The translations under genes and the position numbers were made by a program. From Sipunculus nudus (lineage: Eukaryota; Annelida; Sipuncula; Golfingiida; Sipunculidae), in NCBI GenBank assembly GCA_026874595.1, contig CM049306.1, positions 47,680,019 to 47,744,018 of the forward strand: 64,000 nt of DNA, read 5' to 3'. Positions 36,801 to 44,858 of this stretch are shown one piece after another (positions within the stretch are counted from its first letter, which is position 1; each line of letters starts with the position of its first letter). Under the pieces are notes generated by a model, which saw only the letters and a list, made by a program, of their open reading frames with translations, did not search any database and was not told the origin of the DNA.

Positions 36801-39800
36801 TTCCATCACTTCCTGCAAACTGGTGGCGCCCCCTTAAATTTTTCGATTTTTTAAGAATTTAAAAATGTGAACAGCTGTTAACAGGGCACAAATCATAAAG
36901 ACTGGACCTAGAATCTTCATTCTTGACACACTGAGAGGTCCATAAAAAGTCTGCATGGAAACCTGAAATACGGTCTCTGTTACCCATATCCTTTGAGCTA
37001 TGGGGGGCTCCCAATAACCCCCAGGAATAATGGAAAATTTGATAAAAACAATCTGCAACATCTCAATAACTACAACACTGATGGTCATGATTTTTGGCAT
37101 ACATATTGATCAAGAGGTGTTTCATCAGTACCTGCAGACTGGTGGTGCTACCTGTATTTTTTCAAATTTTCACAATTTTTTTTTCTCTATTTTCGAGACC
37201 TTTCAGGATGTAGTTATCTGTCAACAGGGTACAAATCGTAAGGACTGGACCTAGAATCTTCATTGTTGACACACAGGGAGACCCATGATAAGTCTCCATT
37301 GACACCTGAAATTAGGTCTCTGTTACCCATATCCTTTGAGCTATGGCACTCCAAAGTACAGCTCAGAATAATGGAAAATTTGATACAAAAAGCTGAAGTA
37401 TTTGAACAACTAATGCAGAGATCACCATATTTGTTTTCATGGATATTGATCATGGAGTGTTTCATCATTTACTGCAGACTGGTGGCACCACCTGTATTTG
37501 TTTGGGTTTTTTTACGAATTTTTTCTCTATTTTTGAGACCTTTAAAGTTATGAACATCTGTTAACAGGGCACAAATCATTAAAACTGGACCTAGAATCGA
37601 CATTCTTGACACACAGGGAGACCCATGAAAAGTCTCCATGGAAACCTGAAATTAGGTCTCTGTTACCCATATTCTTTAAGCTGTATGGCTCCAAATTACC
37701 CCCCAGAATAATGGAAAATTTGATACAAAAACTGCAGTATCTCAATAACTACAACACTGATGGTCATGATTTTCGGCATACATATTGATCATGACCTGTT
37801 CCATCAGTTTCTGCAGACTGGGTGCGCCACCTATATTTTTTTCAAATTTTTACGATTTTTTAGCTCAGCTGACTATAAGTCATCTGAGCTATAGTCGTGG
37901 TCCATTGTCCGTCGTCCGTCCGTATGTCCGTCCGTCCGTCCGTCCGTCCGTAGATGTGGCACGTTTTGAAACCGTAAGACGTAGGAATCCAAAATTCGGC
38001 ATAATGTTAGATGTCCCCAAGATCTCCTACCAAGCCGAAAACTGGGTCTTTGCAACTTCGTTCCTTTGAGAAATTAAGGAAAAACCTCAATTTTTTATTA
38101 AAAACCTATTTTCACACTTCAGGACTGCCTAATATCAAAACCACTCATCTGTTTTTCCTCATATTTACCATAAATATTCCTCTATATAGTTCCTATGTAC
38201 ATGCAAGAAATTATGTCTGTATTATTTAATTTAAAAAAGTTATGGGCCCAAACATAATGCATTTTGTAAAAAATCAGGAAAGATATTTGATCACTTAACA
38301 CAAAAAATGTTAAAGCTATCAACCTTTTTTCCAGTAATATAACTTTAATTAATCAAAATTAAATTGCATACCCAAAATTAGATGAAAATCTTTTAAATTT
38401 TCTAAAATATTAATAAAAATAAAAAATTGGTACCTTAAATTTTGCCCAACTTTGACCATGGCACGTTTTTTTCCTGTAAGTACTGTGGATTTAATTTTCA
38501 CAGCATGTTTTTGTTAGCATTTCAACTGTTAACACCAAAAATTTGAAACCAGTTGATCAAAAACTGTAGATTTTAATAAGTTTTCAAGCACCATGTAACA
38601 TATTGTTTACATCAAGCTAGTGTTATGCAGTTTGCAAGAGCTCAGCTCCCCAGCTTCAGCTCTTAGTTCCTTAAATTCGGCATACAGTTAGATGTCTCCA
38701 AAATTCCCTACCATGCCAAGAATTTGGTCACTAGGACTTAATACCTTCGAGATATTAATGAAAAACTTCATTTTTCCATTTAAAACCCATTGTTACACTT
38801 CAAGACTTCCTAATATCAAAACCACTGATCTGACTTTAATCATAAATAATATACATATTTTTCATTCTCTATGCACATGCCAGAATGATGTCAGTATTGC
38901 GTAATTGTTTTAAGTTATGGGCCCAAACATAATGCACTTTGTAAAAAATCAAGAAATATATTTACTCCCTTAACAAGGGCATTGCTGAAGCTAGAGATTT
39001 TTTGTCAGGGATGTAACTTTATTTAATCAAGATTCAATTGAATACCCAAAATTAGTTCTGAATTTTTCAAATTTTATCAGTTATTATTATAAATATAAAA
39101 TAAGTACCTTAAATTTTGCCCAACTGTGACCATGGCACGTTTGTGTCCTGTGAGCACTGTTGATATAATTTTCATATCATGCACACATTAGGATTTCAGC
39201 TTTTTAGTTTAGAAAGCTGAAAGAAATTGGCCAAAAATTGTAGCTTTTATTAATGTTTTTTATGAGACCCTGTCAGACTTTGGCTCTCTCCAGCCCCTCT
39301 TGAGTCACCTGTATGTTGACCTTGTTGACCTTTCATCAAATTATGCACGCTTGAGGCAAGGCATACAGGAATCCAGGCAGCTTATGGCCAGCCACAGTTG
39401 ATCCAGGTGTCCAACCCAACTCATCTAGTAGTTTTAACCAACAACATAACAATAAACAATAAATTAATAAATTTTTATTGGTTTTTAATAACAAATTAAA
39501 GAAAAATAGAAAAGGAATTTGTTAGTTTATAATAACAGGAAATTAACTTGCAGTTACTGATGATATAAGAATCTTGTATCGATGGGTAGAATGTCACATA
39601 TTCCAAATAACACCATGCAGTCACCTATGGCATTTTTCAGTTCAATTTTAATGATAAAGAAGTAAATCATATTATTCATTACTAATCATTAGGGATCATA
39701 TGAAGGAAATTAATGATAGACAAAGATGCAGTTGATAATATTAATCTAGATTCCTACTGTGTCTAGTGTGTACATTGATGTGAAATTAGTCCAAAATGAA

Positions 39801-42800
39801 TTTTTTACAGTTATTTTTTAATATAAATAAAAGCCATAAAACCAGGTACTTATGATCATTATTTAAATGTGTGAATTTTGTATATTCTGGATTCTCAACA
39901 TCATTGGTTGGTGAAACTGAATAAATACCAGACATGGTGCGAATACTTTGTAATTGTATTTAAATATGAATATGATTATGTACTCCATTATAAAATTTCT
40001 TGCATAAAGAATAGGAATTCAGGTAAAAATGAAAGTATATGAATACTCGTGCAAATACTTTCAAAATGTATTCATGAATGCATTCATGAATATATTTTTT
40101 AATATTATTTCAATAATCATATCAGTTATATTTCATTTAAAAAAATCATATGATTCTCTTATTATTTTTTATAAAAATTATGTTTGGGACAATATTTGTA
40201 ATTTTTTTTAATAAATAGTTAAACTCTTATATTATATGTTCTGCTTATAAGTTATATGGCCAAGTCAAAATCTGTGTGACAATAGTACTCCATTTGTTAA
40301 TAAAATAAATGAAATCAATCCTCTTCCCTGTCTCCAAAGGTACTATCAAAATCATACATAAGCTAAACAACAACAACTCATAATACAGCTTATATTTATT
40401 ACCACACAAAACCAGCATGTGCCTCATTTCTAAATAATATTTTTTTATCATATATAACAGCTGAGCGTCGTGACCCATAGGTCCCTTGTTTTCTCTTTTT
40501 TTGATACCTTTAAAGATGTGGTTATCTGTCAACAGGGTACAAATCGCAACAACTGGACCTAGAATCTTCATTCTTGTCATGCAAGAAGGCCCATGAAAAG
40601 TGCCTGTGGAAACTTAAAATTAGGTCTCTGTTACCCATATCCTTCAAGCTATAGGACTCCGAAGTATCCCTCAGAATAATGGACAATTTGATACAAAAGC
40701 TGAAGTATCTGAACAACTAATGGGGAGATCACCATGATTCTTTGCATGGATATTGATGTTTGTATGTGTTTTTATTAGTTTCTGCAGACTGGTGGAGCCA
40801 CCTGTATTTTTGTACCCGCCAAAACGAAGTTTTGTGGATACTATGTTTTTGACCAGGTTCCTCCGCCGTTGCCGCGTTCGTTTCCAGAGAGCTCCTCTGG
40901 GACTTGATTTTATCAGCTTTCCAAGCTCATATCTCGGGAACCGTTTGACTGAGCAGGAAATAAAATTTATACTAATGTAGCCCTTGGATAGCTATATAAC
41001 ATACACAAAAAATGGTGGCGCCACCTGTAACCATGTTTGCACAGTGTCCATCTGTTCATCTGCCTTTGGTTAAAATCACTCATATCTCTGCAGTGAATTG
41101 ACTAATTCACCTGAAATTCGGCATGCGTATACATCCTGGATAGCTTTCTTGATTTTATGACAGGTGGCGCCACCTACATTCTCATTCACGCCGGTGACAT
41201 CCAAGCTCATATTTCGGGAACCGTTTGACCGATCGGGCCAAAATTTTGCATGTATATAGATCTAACATAGCTCTTTATCATACGCTAAACTGGTGGCGCC
41301 ACCTGCAACCATTTTTGCACAGCGTCTGTCTGTTTGTCTGCCGTGCAATAATGTCACTCATATCACGGCAGTGGTTTGACATATCTGCCTAAAATTTTGC
41401 AGTTTTATACATCCTGGATAGCTTTCTTGATTTTATGACAGGTGGCACCACCTACATTCACGTTCACGCTGATGACATCCAAGCTCATATCTCGGGAACC
41501 GTTTGACCGATCGGGCCAAAATTTTGCATGTGTATAGATCTAACATAGCTCTTTATCATACACAAAACTGGTGGCACCACCTGCAACCATTTTTGCACAG
41601 CGTCTGTCTGTTTGTCTGCCGTGCAATAAAGTCACTCACATCTTGGCAGTGGTTTGACATATCTGCCTAAAATTTTGCAGTTTTATACATCCTGGATAGC
41701 TTTCTTGATTTTATGACAGGTGGCGCCACCTTAATTCTAGTTTATGCTGCAGACATCCAAGCTCATATCTCTGGAACCATTTAAACGATTGGGCCAAAAT
41801 TTTGCATGTGTATAGATCTCACATAGGTCTTTATCATACACAAAACTGGAGGGGCCACCTGCAACCATTTTTGCACATTTTGCACAGCGTCTGTCTGTTG
41901 GTCTGCCGTGGCCTAAAATCACTCATTTTTTCTGTAGTGGTTTGACATAACTGCCTAAAATTTTGCAGGTTTATACATCCTGGATAGCTTTCTTGATTTT
42001 ATGACAGGTGGCGCCACCTACATTCTAGTTAACGCTGCACACATCCAAGCTAATATCTCAGGAACCATTTGACCGATTGGGCCAAAATTGTGCTTGTGTT
42101 TAGATCTCACATAGGTCTTTATCATACACAAAACTGCAACCATTTTTGCACAGCGTCTGTCTGTTTGTCTGCCGTGGGCTAAAATCACTCATATCCATGT
42201 AGTGGTTTGACTTTTCTGCCTAAAATTTTGCATATGTATACAACTTGGACAGCTTTCTGGATTTGTGGTAGGTTGCACAACCTACATACACATTTAGGCT
42301 GCAGACATCCATGCTAATATGCAACATACCTCACTCTGTTTCCCCTTGCCACTCAATCCATGCCTCACTTCACTCTGATTTTGGCTGATACACGTAGTCA
42401 CTTGTCGGCTACCCATATTCTAGTTTTTAAAGTTTACACATTTTTTCTCTATTTTTCAGATATATAAATACAGACTAAATCTTGGCCTGTTGGTTAATCT
42501 GTTTGATGCTTCAGTTGAATGGGTATCTACCATTCTGATGATAAAATTTCCTTTTGTGAATCTCTTCCCAGTCAGCTGAGCGTCATGACCCATGGGTCAC
42601 TTGTTATACACTGCAATTGTCCCAGCAGTTCTCTGGGCAGGGACACCAGGGTGCGCACAGAGCACAGCATTGTAATCAGACCATTGACTGAAAGTGTGGT
42701 ATTGCATTATGCATCTAGCAAAAATTTTAAATATGAAACAGTCTTGGTTCTGATAACACCTGAATGTTTCAAATTTGGTTACACAAATGTCAAGATGGTG

Positions 42801-43620
42801 TGAGGGACGAGTGCATGTAGTGTTTAACAGCTGTGTGAGGAGTGTAGAAGTTTGATCAAATAAATTATCTATTGATAATTCATAATGTAGAGCTCATGAG
42901 ATCACCTGTTGAAAGCTTGTATTAATTTTTTTTTCAGATGACGAAGGGTTAGATGATGAGGAGGGTGTAGAGGAAGTGGATGACGAGTATGTAGAAGGTA
43001 AGTTTTAATAAAAATTTTATTCCTTGAGGTACCTGCAGATATGTTAACACTGGCTTGGTTATCTGTGTTTGTGAATACAGGTATTGGAGATCGTGTTCAT
43101 AGTACAAAGGTTATTGCTGAGTCCGTACACCTGTATGTTTCAGAATATCTTCTTGGTAAACTAGTAATATCTCCGTACTGCTTTGGCCTGGTTGAAACAA
43201 TGAAAACTTAATTATTTACAAGTGTTATATTAGACTTTATAAAGGAAAAAATTATTTAATATCCCTCCAGTTCCCAGACTATGATTGAAATTCATGATCA
43301 TGCAATTAGCCAGTATGATGCCATGCAACTCTTTATTATGCAAATTTACTGTAGATTCCCTTCATAATGTTAAGAGACTGTTTTTAACTAAAAGTTGGAA
43401 TTTATTCTCCAATGCATGATCAAATATCATCATTGTATCGGTTGGCTGACCTCTGGAGATACTAACATGATATTGATTTAGTATCATGATATATAGGTGC
43501 ACTTGTAAATTGTTAGTGCTCTACTATGAAACTTCAGCTATTTTATCTGTTGGTTCCCTTGTTCCAGATCTAGATGGGGAGGAGGAAGAAGGGGAAGAGG
43601 AGGATACAGGAGGTGCTTAA
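15542..43620 (+). CDS. SET: SET / TAF-I / I2PP2A histone chaperone gene, eight coding exons, complete
   Basis: Eight exons sum to 882 nt, encoding 293 residues, with all splice phases consistent. The product is the NAP-family chaperone SET, a nuclear protein that binds histones, forms part of the INHAT complex masking histone tails, and inhibits PP2A. The N-terminus has a basic PMAKKAKVD stretch (possible nuclear signal), then the long dimerisation helix ([20 protein letters not shown]). The NAP earmuff fold follows: [69 protein letters not shown]. From about residue 236 the tail is almost entirely Asp/Glu, as in SET. Length and order match the animal family. The start ATG (AAAATGG) is the first in the transcript. 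Introns total more than 27 kb and are filled with mobile elements. Poly(A) signal at 44197. Confidence 0.95.
15803..17160 (+). other. SET intron 1, element-free 5' part
   Basis: AT-rich intron. A poly-C tract (about 16595-16608) followed by CACCACCACCC and an A-run is the only clear simple repeat. No gene or mobile element recognised. Confidence 0.6.
17161..17412 (+). repeat. 150-bp tandem duplication whose second copy is interrupted by a HINE
   Basis: The unit 17161-17310 (starting AGTCCACTTTTATTTGG) is repeated from 17311. The second copy runs 102 bp to GGTCAATTTTT at 17412, is interrupted by the element at 17413-20016, and resumes at 20017 with TTTGGTAATAATTACCC to about 20065. The first copy keeps the uninterrupted junction CAATTTTTTGGTAAT at about 17256-17270. 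Confidence 0.9.
17413..20016 (+). mobile_element. Helentron-associated element (HINE) copy A
   Basis: 2604 bp. The 5' end AGCTCAGCTGACTATAAGTC continues with ATCTGAGCTATAG, forming a near-perfect 31-bp palindrome together with the flanking T. It is followed by a GTCC/GTCY microsatellite. Two related core units (from about 17520 and 18180) share TTAGATGTC, CAAGAATTTGGTCACTAGG-type and TATGGGCCCAAACATAATGC segments. The 3' end has the subterminal inverted repeat CAGCTGAGC, a GACC-CATA-GGTC stem-loop and CCCTTG. Flanks are T-runs on both sides, with no longer duplication. TT insertion, subTIRs, GTCY microsatellite, core repeats and a 3' hairpin are the marks of non-autonomous Helentrons (DINE-1/pearl type). 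There is no coding capacity; the short frames inside are noise. Confidence 0.85.
20066..21329 (+). other. SET intron 1, 3' part, with a possible decayed tRNA-like or SINE piece
   Basis: Contains GGTTCGAACC (20144-20153), a perfect Pol III B-box core. An A-box-like TTGCTCAGGGG lies only about 20 bp upstream, too close for a functional tRNA promoter, so at most a SINE relic. A 112-codon minus frame (20534-20872) has no recognisable domain. A strong T-rich acceptor at 21265 with a GTAAGT 21 bp later is discussed in the findings. Confidence 0.4.
21330..21401 (+). CDS. SET: SET coding exon 2
   Basis: Twenty-four codons ([20 protein letters not shown], then YLTK), phase 0 at both ends, acceptor TTTTAAAG and donor GTGAAT. 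The acceptor is weak and lies 64 bp downstream of a stronger one at 21265. Confidence 0.93.
21402..22980 (+). other. SET intron 2, 5' part
   Basis: AT-rich intron without recognised genes. It has a copy of the dispersed motif GGGATGTACTTAGAATAATT at about 21444 and a poly-C run of about 18 at 22891-22908. Confidence 0.6.
22981..25602 (+). mobile_element. HINE copy B
   Basis: 2622 bp, closely similar to copies A and C over its whole length. It has the same 5' palindrome, a longer GTCC/GTCT microsatellite (about 23030-23079), two core units, and the 3' end GACCCATAGGTCCCTTG. Flanks are ATTATT on the left and TTGATA on the right, consistent with TT insertion. Confidence 0.88.
25702..25858. repeat. 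Degenerate TAATAG repeat
   Basis: Imperfect AGTAATAGTAATAG repeats, ending in an imperfect inverted part where AGTAATA is answered by TATTACT. A similar block lies at 29404-29550. Confidence 0.75.
25859..26684 (+). other. SET intron 2, AT-rich spacer
   Basis: No gene or classified repeat seen between the TAATAG block and the GC-rich dispersed repeat at 26685. Confidence 0.55.
26685..27385. repeat. Unclassified GC-rich dispersed repeat, copy 1 (about 700 bp)
   Basis: Clearly richer in GC than the surrounding intron. It matches 57590-58055 over both ends: CCCGAGGCAGC, AATCTTGCGCTTCTAAAGAA, GAGCCTGTGGCCTGTTCA, GGGCGATGAGCTG, CTCTGGTGTAGC and AAAGCGCTGTGTAAAGAG. About 240 bp (26880-27120) are absent from the other copy. 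No terminal inverted repeat, poly(A) tail or coding domain recognised; the 70-codon frame at 27058-27270 is not supported as a gene. Confidence 0.75.
27386..28172 (+). other. SET intron 2, AT-rich spacer
   Basis: No gene or repeat family recognised. Confidence 0.5.
28173..29329 (+). mobile_element. Non-autonomous Helitron, copy 2a
   Basis: Begins 5'-TC after an A (TCAGCCAAAACAGAGTTTTG, itself a hairpin CAAAAC/GTTTTG) and ends TTCTAG before a T. Just inside the 3' end is a strong hairpin with arms GTAGTCG (29300-29306) and CGACTAC (29312-29318), extended by ACACG and CGTGT. The TC start, hairpin-CTRR end and A/T insertion are the canonical Helitron signature. The interior has about four tandem units of 140-290 bp with TCATATCTCGG, CCGTTTGACCGAT and GGTGGCGCCACC palindromes. 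No Rep/helicase gene, so it depends on other elements. Confidence 0.85.
29404..29550. repeat. Degenerate TAATAG repeat, second block
   Basis: Runs of AGTAATAGTAATAGTAATAG separated by ATACCCA. Same motif and sense as the block at 25702-25858. Confidence 0.75.
29799..30692 (+). mobile_element. Third Helentron-like subTIR element
   Basis: 894 bp. The 5' end GTCCCCCGCT (29799-29808) is exactly inverted as AGCGGGGGAC at 30661-30670. The first 28 bp form an imperfect hairpin through CCATGGATGGGGGG. GTCTGTCTGTC microsatellites alternate with about five tandem core units of roughly 150 bp carrying TAAATATTATCCGATTTC and CATACCTTGGTTGGGATTGG. It ends CTTG before TT and starts after TT, as the HINE family does. 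Frames at 29648-30745 come from the repeats. Confidence 0.78.
30870..30987 (+). CDS. SET: SET coding exon 3
   Basis: Starts [17 protein letters not shown] in phase 0 and ends HLATS-G in phase 1 at GTGAGT. It forms part of the NAP-domain beta sheet region. Confidence 0.95.
30988..31420 (+). repeat. Degenerate GCATGTC minisatellite after SET exon 3
   Basis: From about 31030 a poorly conserved unit of about 35-40 bp, containing GCATGTC and ATCAT, recurs some eight to ten times. No gene present. Confidence 0.55.
31681..31741. repeat. Perfect 11-bp inverted repeat in a GC-richer part of SET intron 3
   Basis: CCTTGTTATTG (31681-31691) and its exact reverse complement CAATAACAAGG (31731-31741) flank 39 bp. 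The surrounding 31480-31780 is unusually GC-rich for an intron here, without a coding frame. Confidence 0.7.
32103..32275 (+). CDS. SET: SET coding exon 4
   Basis: Begins in phase 1 ([16 protein letters not shown]) and ends phase 0 (DDIAE, then GTGAGT). It includes the basic GRKRKM cluster and [15 protein letters not shown], the counterpart of the FFTWF region of vertebrate SET. Confidence 0.95.
32594..33033 (-). mobile_element. tRNA-derived SINE, copy 1
   Basis: Read on the minus strand: a tRNA-like head (GGCTTCTGTGGCTCAGGGGT with box A, and a degenerate B box GGTTAGAATC), a body of about 300 bp, a GGAGGCGGTTACCTCCACC hairpin tail and a terminal A-tract. Target duplication ATATCAGATCTTT flanks it exactly at 32584-32596 (overlapping the tail) and 33034-33046, proving retroposition. 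The plus frame at 32763-33017 is a reverse reading of the SINE. Confidence 0.9.
33300..33382 (+). CDS. SET: SET coding exon 5
   Basis: Encodes [20 protein letters not shown] and GEENGVH, with the near-invariant DDxWPNPLQY motif. It ends in phase 2 at GTTAGT. Confidence 0.95.
34048..34109 (+). CDS. SET: SET coding exon 6 (acidic tail)
   Basis: Acceptor GTTTTAG; encodes [20 protein letters not shown] and D, ending in phase 1 at GTAAGT. First part of the acidic C-terminal tail. Confidence 0.92.
34112..34520 (+). repeat. Degenerate minisatellite beginning at the SET exon 6 donor
   Basis: About eleven imperfect units of 33-40 bp with the core GATTTCTAGGATCAGTGTACA. The first unit overlaps the splice donor region (GTAAGTACATTTCTAGGATT). 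Confidence 0.8.
34523..35023 (-). CDS. Unassigned 166-codon open frame, antisense in SET intron 6
   Basis: Long for this AT-rich DNA, but without a family I can recognise. It starts [18 protein letters not shown], is mildly Cys/His-rich in the middle ([13 protein letters not shown]), and ends FFPEYVIME. No splice signals, poly(A) signal or repeat links were found. It may be a decayed transposon frame or chance; included only because of its length. Confidence 0.18.
   Translation of the reverse strand: MTAPVFKVYNKIWVRDEVLYNSGLQRCPSDTKVMATIILQWKRTKYFFVIPYHSSDNKYCKHFRRCCQRMQACVMSLMPTLYFTKAKSQVINVLLMLGVDSRGQHKSIHTKSILCYLSMHVQQVTQLQHCISTNDSVSQKTWHVNDMGIKMFKFFRPFFPEYVIME
37862..40488 (+). mobile_element. 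HINE copy C, nested in composite F
   Basis: 2627 bp, the same family as copies A and B, with 5' palindrome, GTCC microsatellite, two core units and 3' GACCCATAGGTCCCTTG. It is inserted in a T-run of the composite's tandem unit: the host reads ACGATTTTTT before it and TTTTCTCTTTTTTTGATACC after it, matching the intact unit ATTTTTTCTCTATTTTTGAG elsewhere. Confidence 0.9.
40815..42423 (+). mobile_element. Non-autonomous Helitron, copy 2b, nested in composite F
   Basis: Same family as 28173-29329. The 5' end has CCGCCAAAACGAAGTTTTG; the 3' end has ACACGTAGTCACTTGTCGGCTA followed shortly by TTCTAG. It carries about six tandem units with GGTGGCGCCACC palindromes and is larger than copy 2a through extra units. 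The terminal dinucleotide is CC rather than TC, and the hairpin has mismatches. Confidence 0.8.
42938..42997 (+). CDS. SET: SET coding exon 7 (acidic tail)
   Basis: Acceptor TTTTTTTTCAG; encodes [20 protein letters not shown], phase 1 at both ends, donor GTAAGT. It lies 335 bp after the end of the large composite mobile element. Confidence 0.92.
43568..43620 (+). CDS. SET: SET coding exon 8 with stop codon
   Basis: Acceptor TTGTTCCAG; encodes [17 protein letters not shown] then TAA at 43618-43620. It closes the acidic tail. The 3' UTR follows to about 44220. Confidence 0.92.
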
Positions 43621-44220
43621 ATCTGCATCAGCAACAGCATCAGTTTAGCCTTGATACAAGAGTGACACCCAAGCAGACAATGGACCAAACCTATCAAAGG
43701 CAGACTCTACAGCTGATTTCAGAGTATTTTAGAATTACACGTGCTCTCTTAATGAGAGGAAGTGCTTATCCAATCAAGAACAGGATCATTTTTATGTTTA
43801 AATCAAACTGTTTGACTTTTTAATCCATGAAGTGACACCATAATGTCTCATGTTAGTTTCTCTTGTTGAAACAGTCATTTTCCTACCCGTGTATGTAGTG
43901 CTTGCCACCATCTCTTTGAAGTCGTGTAATGAAGCTGGACAAATCTAGTGCACCCTGGCCTGTACATAGGAATATGAGTTTAGATATTTGATGTGAGATA
44001 TAGAATAATATTTGTGGTACTGCTTCCCCTGTCAGTATTTAATTTTTTTTATTGTGTAAAGTATCTGGTCTGTATCTCTCTCTACCACAGTAGTGTTCAT
44101 CATGTAAGCTGATCGTCGTAACGGAGCAAAATTGTCATACTTACACACATTTATAAGGGTACATACATATTTTTCTGACTGGACACAAATTATGTGAATA
44201 AACATGATTATTGCTCCCTA
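43621..44220 (+). terminator. SET: SET 3' UTR and poly(A) signal
   Basis: About 600 bp of 3' UTR with a canonical AATAAA at 44197-44202. No other canonical signal occurs close enough downstream to be preferred. The cleavage site is inferred about 15-20 bp beyond. Confidence 0.75.
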
Positions 44221-44858
44221 TTCACTTGTTGCGTATGATTTCTTCATCAAGTAGTTTCCTAAGATCAAAACACAATTTCTGACATACAAGACTGCAATTT
44301 TGACAGGTCAGCTGTTAGGTAATAGTAATGTTATTGTTATCTTGATACTTGTACTTTGTTTTCTAAAGTTTATATCTCCATTCATGCAGGTATTTGTTGG
44401 TATTCATTGATGCCACTGCTTGCCAATTATGACAAATATTTCCTGTTTGCCCATACATATTTTGATTTTTAGGAATCCCTCATGAAAATATTGAATCTTT
44501 AAACATCAGTTATTAACGATTTTAAGCAGGGATTTGAAAATTCTTGTTAGTGTAACCCTGATTCTTTTGAAAAGATACAAATGTGGAAGTATGAGCTATC
44601 ATGCTGGAATTCACAAAACACAAAACTGCTCCTCTGAGTAAAAAAGTGATGCCAGTGGTATTGCAATGCCTACTACTTGCAAACAAGTTCTCATTATTTA
44701 TTACCTGATAGTTTGAGGGAAAATCTTATATAGGGTAGTACTGGAGCAGCAGAAAGCCTGTGTATTGGAACTATAAAGCTGAGTTATTAATACTTCAATG
44801 AATAACAAATTTCCCTGTCCAACATGATATAAACTGCTCTGTTTTCCTTTTAGTTTTT
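44221..44858. other. Intergenic DNA downstream of SET
   Basis: AT-rich, no gene or repeat recognised before the next HINE. Confidence 0.6.

Larger units (their letters stand above)
35481..42603 (+). mobile_element. Composite HINE F (7.1 kb) with two nested insertions
   Basis: The 5' end AGCTCAGCTGACTGAAAGTC continues into ATCTGAGCTATAG and a GTCY microsatellite. The 3' end has CAGCTGAGC, a perfect 14-bp palindrome TGACCCATGGGTCA and CTTG before TT; the left flank is TTTTT. The core is seven to eight tandem units of about 335 bp (CACAAATCGTAAAG, GGTCTCTGTTACCCATATCC, TATGGGGCCCCAAAGTACCC, CTGCAGACTGGTGGCGCCAC). The array is interrupted by HINE C (37862-40488) and Helitron 2b (40815-42423), and unit sequence resumes after each. 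It fills most of SET intron 6. No protein-coding capacity. Confidence 0.85.
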
